Origin: an uncultured Micavibrio sp.
GTDB lineage: Bacteria; Pseudomonadota; Alphaproteobacteria; Micavibrionales; UBA1664
Length of the DNA: 11,290 nucleotides
NCBI GenBank assembly: GCA_913057885.1
Contig: CAJXOI010000011.1
Coordinates: forward strand, 1 to 11,290
Direction: 5' to 3'
The notes under the pieces were generated by a model. It was given only the letters and a program-made list of their open reading frames with translations, ran no database searches and was not told the DNA's origin. The position numbers and the translations under genes are program-made. The stretch's first letter is position 1. Each line of letters starts with the position of its first letter. Positions 7,041 to 11,290 of the stretch are shown here, one piece after another.

Positions 7041-8141
7041 TTACTGCCTGTAATAGTGTTTAAATCTGTATGCGATATAAATCAACGGAATCAATGTCAC
7101 GGCATAAAGACCTATGTTCAACCATTGTTGATCCCGTGCCTGATTGTAAATGACGATATAGGCCACCTCGATTACACAAACGACCCCGGCTAAAATTAAG
7201 ACAGGGCGCGAATTACTCTCACGCCCCCATTGTCCCATAAAAAACAATGTCAAAACCAACCCGATGAACAGTACGTATAAAAAGGGCGTTGTAATACGTT
7301 TATGAACCTCGGCGATAAACTCATCCTGTTTCGAAATGTCACGTTGAGGCGCGTCTTCATCCAAAAACAATTCGTCAAAGGTCCGCTCATCAGGCTCGCG
7401 CCATCTAACTGATACAGGATTATTTTGTATGGGGACATCCAAAATATATTGATCGAAATCCAATCGTGATACCTTGCTTTGATCATCCTCTTTTTGGTAT
7501 TGCGTCCCGTTATAGACTAGAATTTGTTGCTGGTCATCAGTAATGTTTACAATGCCACGTTCGGCAATGATTGTCGTCTTTTGACCTTGGGTGATATATC
7601 CGTTCGGGTCATGAATCATCAAATTATGCAATTCGTTCATGCCGCGTCGTTCTTCGACAAAGGCGGTCATTCCATTTCCCAAATCGTTAAAAACCCCCTC
7701 GCGAAACATCAATGTAGCATAATGGCTTTTGACATCAGCACGGGTTTTTTGCAATTCGTTTACCGCCGCGGGAGCAACCCACCCCGATAGGGCGAACTGA
7801 ATGCCCATCATTACAACAGTAAAAATCAAAAAACCACGAGCGTACCTTAAAACCGAAATTCCCGATGCATTCATGACCACAATTTCGCGGTCATTCATCA
7901 ATTTATTGGCCAGATAGGCACAGGAAATAACAAAAGCAATGGGTAAAATGACTTCTAAAAATTTAGGAACGGCCAAGCCTGTCATAATAAGGAAATAAAC
8001 CGCCGACGCATCCGACCCGATGACCAGCTCAAGATACCGCAATGATTGGGTCAACAGTATGATCATCGTCAAGGCAAAGGCTATCACAAAGGTGGTGCCG
8101 GCCAAAAGCTTGAGGATATAACGGTCAAAAATTCCAATCAC
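7041..8141 (-). CDS. lptF: LPS export ABC transporter permease LptF
   Basis: LptF pairs with LptG and the LptB ATPase to extract lipopolysaccharide from the inner membrane and push it onto the LptC/A/D bridge. The 366-residue product has the YjgP/YjgQ layout. The N-terminus is FDRYILKLLAGTTFVIAF, with three helices at about residues 14-34, 48-75 and 101-122. A periplasmic jellyroll domain covers about 125-280, followed by three helices at about 286-303, 312-332 and 343-358. LMNDREIVVMNASGIS at 81-96 is the cytoplasmic coupling region. The start is GTG at 8141. A stop codon lies in frame four codons upstream, so no earlier ATG or GTG exists. There is no Shine-Dalgarno. No lptG follows; a glycosyltransferase does. 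The choice of LptF over LptG rests on overall resemblance. Confidence 0.88.
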   Translation of the reverse strand: MIGIFDRYILKLLAGTTFVIAFALTMIILLTQSLRYLELVIGSDASAVYFLIMTGLAVPKFLEVILPIAFVISCAYLANKLMNDREIVVMNASGISVLRYARGFLIFTVVMMGIQFALSGWVAPAAVNELQKTRADVKSHYATLMFREGVFNDLGNGMTAFVEERRGMNELHNLMIHDPNGYITQGQKTTIIAERGIVNITDDQQQILVYNGTQYQKEDDQSKVSRLDFDQYILDVPIQNNPVSVRWREPDERTFDELFLDEDAPQRDISKQDEFIAEVHKRITTPFLYVLFIGLVLTLFFMGQWGRESNSRPVLILAGVVCVIEVAYIVIYNQARDQQWLNIGLYAVTLIPLIYIAYRFKHYYRQ

Positions 8142-8149
8142 AATAGGGA

Positions 8150-8155
8150 TTTATA
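8150..8155 (-). promoter_or_regulatory. Candidate -10 box of lptF
   Basis: TATAAA on the minus strand ends 8 bases before the GTG start, which would place the mRNA start at or next to the start codon. No good -35 box lies 16-18 bases upstream, so this is tentative. Confidence 0.3.
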
Positions 8156-8205
8156 ACCCAAAAATCGTATGATAACGAGCGGTTATTCTCATCTTATGCC
8201 AAAAT

Positions 8206-8580
8206 TTATTGGGGGCCTGCATATGTTTTGGCACGCTCTCGTACAAAGCGCATTAACGTCTCATGCTCGACAATGGCATCTTCCACATCGTCTGGTCTGG
8301 AAAGAGTTGTTTTTGAAGGTTTCATTTTCCCTCGTGCCACATCAATTGTATCGGCATAATCGGAAGTGTCAAAAATACCTTGATCAACAATATATAAAGT
8401 TACAGAGTCAGACACATGTAATGCAACTCGTGTTTCATGCAAAAGGTCTAGCCAATCTTCTTTTGCTTTCATTGAGAATACCTCTTTAATACCCAGTGTC
8501 GCTAAGACATGCTGTTTAAAACTGCTTACAGTCTCTAAAGCCCTCTCTTTTCCGGTGAACGATAATGTGCCGTCTGACAT
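8206..8580 (-). CDS. Unrecognised 124-residue cytoplasmic protein
   Basis: I do not recognise this protein. It has no signal peptide or membrane helix. The N-terminal part (about residues 10-55) looks helical. A central stretch, VALHVSDSVTLYIVDQGIFD at 52-71, looks like two beta strands. A basic, Pro-containing stretch at 84-95 and a charged C-terminal helix follow, the latter with EDAIVEHETLMRFVRERAK. A strong Shine-Dalgarno, AGGAGA at 8591-8586 with 5 bases to the ATG, and a good promoter make it very likely to be expressed. It lies 64 bases upstream of lptF on the same strand and is divergent from the rpsM operon. It may share transcripts with lptF, although lptF also has its own candidate -10 box. 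Confidence 0.75.
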   Translation of the reverse strand: MSDGTLSFTGKERALETVSSFKQHVLATLGIKEVFSMKAKEDWLDLLHETRVALHVSDSVTLYIVDQGIFDTSDYADTIDVARGKMKPSKTTLSRPDDVEDAIVEHETLMRFVRERAKTYAGPQ

Positions 8581-8612
8581 GAAAATCTCCTAGTTTGTAC
8601 TCATTGCTTATA

Positions 8613-8640
8613 AGAATAGCGTTAGGTCGCATTAAGTCAA
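8613..8640 (-). promoter_or_regulatory. Predicted promoter of the 124-residue protein
   Basis: On the minus strand TTGACT (8640-8635) and TATTCT (8618-8613) are 16 bases apart, and the -35 box matches five of six consensus bases. The leader would be about 25 bases and contains the AGGAGA Shine-Dalgarno. Confidence 0.55.
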
Positions 8641-8651
8641 ATGAATTTTAC

Positions 8652-8680
8652 TTGCTATTACAGGAATTTTGTCCTACAAT
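8652..8680 (+). promoter_or_regulatory. Predicted distal promoter toward rpsM
   Basis: TTGCTA (8652-8657) and TACAAT (8675-8680) are 17 bases apart. It is back to back with the minus-strand promoter at 8613-8640, with the two -35 boxes 11 bases apart. Transcripts from here would carry the inverted repeat and short ORF near 8771 before reaching rpsM. Confidence 0.4.
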
Positions 8681-8719
8681 TATTTTGTTGGATAGATAGA
8701 GTGTGTTTTTTACATTGAA

Positions 8720-8782
8720 CCGTAGTCTCCGTGATCACATTGTTTAAAATCAAAAGGTTAGCAACGACAAATGAGACCACGG
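8720..8782 (+). repeat. Inverted repeat in the rpsM upstream region
   Basis: CCGTAGTCTC (8720-8729) pairs with GAGACCACGG (8773-8782) with one mismatch, across a 43-base AT-rich loop. The right arm includes the G of an ATG at 8771, which opens a 26-codon frame ending at 8851. In RNA from the distal promoter this stem would cover that start codon. It could also be a protein-binding site. Confidence 0.4.
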
Positions 8783-8825
8783 AAACCACCGAGCCCAGAT
8801 ACCCGCACTTCCCCCAAAAAAGAAC

Positions 8826-8852
8826 TTGACATTACAGGTCCATCTTTATAAT
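8826..8852 (+). promoter_or_regulatory. Main predicted promoter of the rpsM operon
   Basis: TTGACA (8826-8831) and TATAAT (8847-8852) both match the sigma70 consensus exactly. The spacer is only 15 bases, shorter than the usual 16-18. The predicted start near 8859 leaves a leader of about 107 bases before rpsM. Confidence 0.65.
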
Positions 8853-8857
8853 GTGCG

Positions 8858-8932
8858 CCCATCTTTCTGGGATTTCCGCGCCCACGTGCGCGCCTATCCA
8901 TAGATTGGTTTACGAACTGGAACTACGGTTCG
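8858..8932 (+). promoter_or_regulatory. Structured 5' leader of rpsM mRNA
   Basis: Three hairpins can be drawn. CCCA/TGGG uses 8858-8861 and 8868-8871. CGCGC/GCGCG uses 8877-8881 and 8888-8892. GAAC/GTTC uses 8920-8923 and 8928-8931 and closes a UACG loop, a very stable UNCG-type tetraloop closed by C-G. CGAAC at 8913-8917 can instead pair with GTTCG at 8928-8932, so the last two structures exclude each other. E. coli controls its rpsM operon translationally by S4 binding to a leader pseudoknot. Whether this leader does the same is inference. Confidence 0.4.
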
Positions 8933-8965
8933 GCTTGAAATTAACAGTAACGATAGGAGAGTAAA

Positions 8966-9349
8966 TTGGCCCGTATAGCAGGTGTTAACTTACCGACAAA
9001 CAAACGTGCGCACATCGCCCTGACGTATATTCACGGGATTGGCCGCACAAGCGCAAAAGAAATTTTGAAAAAAATTGGACATGAGGCCACTCATGCCGAC
9101 GATTACCCGCGCATCAACGAAATGTCCGAAGAACAACTGACCAAGGTTCGCGAAGTCATCGACGCCGATTACACTGTCGAAGGGGACAAGCGCCGTGATG
9201 TTTCCATGGCGATCAAACGCCTTTTGGACATGGCTTGCTACCGTGGCCTTCGCCATCGTAAGGGTCTTCCTGTTCGTGGACAGGGCACAAAAAATAACGC
9301 TCGTACCCGCAAGGGACCTGCAAAACCAATCGCAGGTAAGAAGAAGTAA
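8966..9349 (+). CDS. rpsM: 30S ribosomal protein S13
   Basis: S13 sits in the head of the small subunit and contacts 16S rRNA, the P-site tRNA and the large subunit. The 127-residue product starts [10 protein letters not shown] and has [15 protein letters not shown] at 20-34, the central helices, and [16 protein letters not shown] at 91-106. A basic tail ends in KPIAGKKK. The start codon is TTG, fixed by the conserved N-terminus and by AGGAGA (8955-8960) 5 bases upstream. Two departures stand out. Four or so extra residues occur around 40-55 compared with typical alphaproteobacterial S13. Gly107 replaces the near-universal Arg of GQRT. It leads the operon; the usual upstream neighbours secY and adk are absent. 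Confidence 0.97.
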   Translation: MARIAGVNLPTNKRAHIALTYIHGIGRTSAKEILKKIGHEATHADDYPRINEMSEEQLTKVREVIDADYTVEGDKRRDVSMAIKRLLDMACYRGLRHRKGLPVRGQGTKNNARTRKGPAKPIAGKKK

Positions 9350-9363
9350 GGAGGGTATGAGAA

Positions 9364-9756
9364 ATGGCTAAACCACAAAGAGCACGCGTTTCGAAAAAAG
9401 CATCCAAAAACATCACCACTGGTGTTGCGCATGTGAATTCGACATTTAATAACACAATTATTACGATTACTGATGCCCAGGGAAATACAATCTCATGGTC
9501 TACATCTGGTGCCATGGGCTTTAAAGGATCAAGAAAATCGACACCGTTTGCTGCACAGGTTGCGGCGGAAGATGCGGGCCGCAAGGCACAAGAACACGGT
9601 GTCAAAGAATTGGCCGTCCTTGTTAAAGGACCAGGGTCAGGGCGTGAATCTGCCTTGCGTGCATTGCAAAACATTGGTTTTACATTGACATCGATCAAGG
9701 ACATTACAGGTGTTCCGCATAACGGATGCCGCCCTAAGAAAAGGCGTCGTGTGTAA
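9364..9756 (+). CDS. rpsK: 30S ribosomal protein S11
   Basis: S11 lies on the small-subunit platform near the E site and the Shine-Dalgarno helix. The 130-residue product has normal length. It carries [18 protein letters not shown] at 20-37, [12 protein letters not shown] at 54-65, the [13 protein letters not shown] stretch at 89-101, and the C-terminal family signature [17 protein letters not shown] at 114-130. An AAGGAGGG ribosome-binding site directly after the rpsM stop sits 8 bases before the ATG. Only 14 bases separate the two genes, so they are cotranscribed. An out-of-frame ATG at 9357 lies between the site and the true start and is ignored. Confidence 0.97.
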   Translation: MAKPQRARVSKKASKNITTGVAHVNSTFNNTIITITDAQGNTISWSTSGAMGFKGSRKSTPFAAQVAAEDAGRKAQEHGVKELAVLVKGPGSGRESALRALQNIGFTLTSIKDITGVPHNGCRPKKRRRV

Positions 9757-9776
9757 TAATAAAAGTAATCGGGTGT

Positions 9777-9800
9777 TTTTGCCTTCCCTCATAGGCAAAA
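9777..9800 (+). other. Hairpin between rpsK and rpoA
   Basis: TTTTGCCT (9777-9784) and AGGCAAAA (9793-9800) form a perfect 8-base stem with an 8-base loop in the 84-base rpsK-rpoA gap. No T-run follows, so it is not a standard intrinsic terminator. An RNA-processing, stability or translational-control element is more likely. Confidence 0.45.
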
Positions 9801-9840
9801 CGAGAATTGATTAACAAAAGAAAGTAAAGAGGACATAAAA

Positions 9841-10857
9841 GTGATACAGAAAAATTGGCAGGAATTGATTAAACCAAATACGGTTGATGTAAAACACGGC
9901 GAAAACGCCAGAACAACAGGCACAGTGGTTGTTGAACCTCTGGAGCGTGGCTTTGGTCTAACGATGGGAAATGCATTGCGTCGTATTTTGTTGTCGTCTT
10001 TGCAAGGTGCCGCGATTTCTGCGATCCAGATTGACGGCGTAGTACACGAATTCTCGACAATCGATGGCGTTCGCGAAGATGTGACTAACATCATTCTAAA
10101 CGTTAAGGGTATTCACGTTGCCATGCATTCCGAAGGGCCAAAGAAAATGCGCTTGTCCGCAACCGGCCCATGCGAAGTGACCGCCGGCATGATTGAGGCA
10201 GGTGCCGATATTGAGATCACGAACCCTGATCACGTTATTTGCACATTAGACAAAAACGCCCCATTGAACATGGAATTTGTTGTCACAACAGGTAAAGGGT
10301 ATCGCCCTGCATCGCAAAACCGCCCTGATGATGCTCCCGTTGGCCTTATTCCGGTCGACAGCGTTTACTCACCTGTTCGCAAGGTTTCTTATGATGTGCA
10401 ATCTGCCCGTGTTGGTCAGATCACAGACTATGATAAATTGACGTTAAAGGTTGAAACAAACGGAACAGTCTCTCCCGAAGATGCCGTGGCCTACGCTGCA
10501 CGCATCATGCAAGATCAGCTTCAGGTCTTCATCACGTTCGAAGAACCAAAGCAGACAATGACCGAAGAAAAAGAAGATGAATTGCCATTCAATCCGGCTC
10601 TATTGAAAAAAGTTGATGAACTTGAGCTTTCTGTTCGCTCTGCCAACTGCCTGAAAAACGATAATATTGTTTATATCGGCGATTTGGTCATGAAGTCTGA
10701 AAATGACATGTTACGTACGCCGAATTTCGGCCGTAAGTCATTGAATGAAATCAAGGAAGTTTTAACACAAATGGGACTTTATCTAGGTATGCAGGTTGAC
10801 CAATGGCCACCTGAAAATATCGATGAATTGCTCCGTAAAATGGACAACCCTTACTAA
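9841..10857 (+). CDS. rpoA: RNA polymerase alpha subunit
   Basis: The alpha dimer nucleates assembly of core RNA polymerase, and its C-terminal domain binds UP elements and activators. The product has 338 residues. The N-terminal domain covers about 1-235, with [26 protein letters not shown] at 34-59 and the [21 protein letters not shown] segment at 69-89. A short acidic linker (240-249) leads to the C-terminal domain at about 253-325. [18 protein letters not shown] at 265-282 includes Arg266, the counterpart of the DNA-contacting Arg265 in E. coli. The helix-hairpin-helix region [14 protein letters not shown] lies at 295-308. The start is GTG, giving the standard [13 protein letters not shown]-terminus, with AGAGGA upstream at normal spacing. 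rpsD is not between rpsK and rpoA, as is usual in this class. Confidence 0.98.
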   Translation: MIQKNWQELIKPNTVDVKHGENARTTGTVVVEPLERGFGLTMGNALRRILLSSLQGAAISAIQIDGVVHEFSTIDGVREDVTNIILNVKGIHVAMHSEGPKKMRLSATGPCEVTAGMIEAGADIEITNPDHVICTLDKNAPLNMEFVVTTGKGYRPASQNRPDDAPVGLIPVDSVYSPVRKVSYDVQSARVGQITDYDKLTLKVETNGTVSPEDAVAYAARIMQDQLQVFITFEEPKQTMTEEKEDELPFNPALLKKVDELELSVRSANCLKNDNIVYIGDLVMKSENDMLRTPNFGRKSLNEIKEVLTQMGLYLGMQVDQWPPENIDELLRKMDNPY

Positions 10858-10877
10858 GGATTTTTGAGGTAGGAAAA

Positions 10878-11290
10878 ATGAGACACGGAATTAAAGGTCG
10901 TAAATTAAATCGCACAACATCGCACCGCAAAGCGATGTTTGCCAACATGGCCGCGGCATTGGTTAAACACGAGCAAATCGTAACTACCTTGCCAAAGGCT
11001 AAAGAGCTCAAGCCTTTTGTTGATAAATTGGTGACGCTTGGCAAAAAAGGTACATTGGCATCACGCCGTCAGGCCATTGCCACAATGCGAGATGAAACAC
11101 AAGTTCAGAAGTTATTCGATACGTTGGCTGATCGCTATAAAGATCGTCAAGGTGGCTACACACGTGTTTTAAAGGCTGGTTTTCGCTATGGCGATAACGC
11201 GCCTATGGCCGTGATTGAACTTGTTGACCGCGATGAAAGCGCAAAAGGCCAGGATTCGGGCCCAACGATGTTTGATATGGATGAGGACAT
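10878..11290 (+). CDS. rplQ: 50S ribosomal protein L17, 3' end cut by window
   Basis: The ATG at 10878 opens a frame that stays open to the last base, giving 137 full codons. The start [20 protein letters not shown] is the L17 signature. It is followed by [24 protein letters not shown] and by [28 protein letters not shown] near residues 98-120. L17 binds 23S rRNA near the peptide exit region of the large subunit. The usual length is 115-145 residues, so only a few codons should be missing. A GAGGTAGGA ribosome-binding site lies in the 20-base gap after rpoA, consistent with the standard last position of the operon. No terminator is reached in the window. Confidence 0.96.
   Translation, partial: MRHGIKGRKLNRTTSHRKAMFANMAAALVKHEQIVTTLPKAKELKPFVDKLVTLGKKGTLASRRQAIATMRDETQVQKLFDTLADRYKDRQGGYTRVLKAGFRYGDNAPMAVIELVDRDESAKGQDSGPTMFDMDED

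Noticed and set aside
8172..8186. ATAAC/GTTAT hairpin between the 124-residue gene and lptF, followed on the minus strand by several T residues, as a terminator.
   Set aside because: The 5-base AT-rich stem is too weak and the T-run is not adjacent to it.
8851..8964. A 37-codon frame from ATG 8851 to a TAA just before rpsM, as a possible leader peptide.
   Set aside because: Its ATG overlaps the -10 box of the main promoter, so transcripts from that promoter cannot include the start. It has no ribosome-binding site, and its sequence looks like chance.
9213..9704. A 163-codon minus-strand frame across rpsM and rpsK.
   Set aside because: It is fully antisense to two highly conserved ribosomal protein genes and has no recognisable motif.
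1..11290. CRISPR arrays, insertion sequences, tRNA genes, phage genes and toxin-antitoxin pairs.
   Set aside because: No repeat arrays, transposase motifs, tRNA cloverleaf or matching protein motifs were seen on either strand.

Overview
The window looks like ordinary chromosome from an alphaproteobacterium of moderate-to-low GC. The order rpsM-rpsK-rpoA-rplQ with no rpsD between rpsK and rpoA is typical of that class. So are the rpoA N-terminus ([12 protein letters not shown]) and the UbiA and IspE sequences. LptF and a DUF481 barrel indicate a Gram-negative envelope, and UbiA indicates ubiquinone-based respiration. I cannot name the genus. No phage, transposon, plasmid, CRISPR, toxin-antitoxin or biosynthetic cluster is visible.

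Layout. Positions 1-204 (minus) hold the start of a Wzz-like polysaccharide co-polymerase, divergent from ubiA (269-1186, plus). An unrecognised 188-residue protein (1271-1837) and ispE (1877-2740) follow on the plus strand. A minus-strand DUF481 outer-membrane protein gene (2715-3791) overlaps the 3' end of ispE tail to tail. It is divergent from a small Dabb-domain gene (3902-4186), whose stop lies 3 bases from the stop of convergent ettA. Reading leftward from about 8580, the minus strand carries a 124-residue unknown protein, lptF, a GT4 glycosyltransferase and ettA. lptF and the glycosyltransferase are 6 bases apart and probably cotranscribed. ettA has its own predicted promoter.

The right part is a 385-base gene-free control region (8581-8965) followed by the alpha ribosomal operon: rpsM (TTG start), rpsK, rpoA (GTG start) and rplQ, which runs off the window. 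The control region contains a divergent promoter pair, an inverted repeat beside a 26-codon ORF, an exact-consensus promoter with a short 15-base spacer, and an rpsM leader with a UNCG-type hairpin and a competing stem.

Functionally, the left and middle genes serve the envelope (Wzz-like, GT4, LptF, DUF481) and isoprenoid/quinone supply (IspE, UbiA). EttA and the right-hand genes serve translation and transcription. I found no clear new system. The best leads are the rpsM control region, a Glu at the expected catalytic Asp of IspE, an Arg-to-Gly change in S13, three genes whose predicted promoters imply leaderless mRNAs, an lptF without lptG beside it, and two unrecognised proteins.
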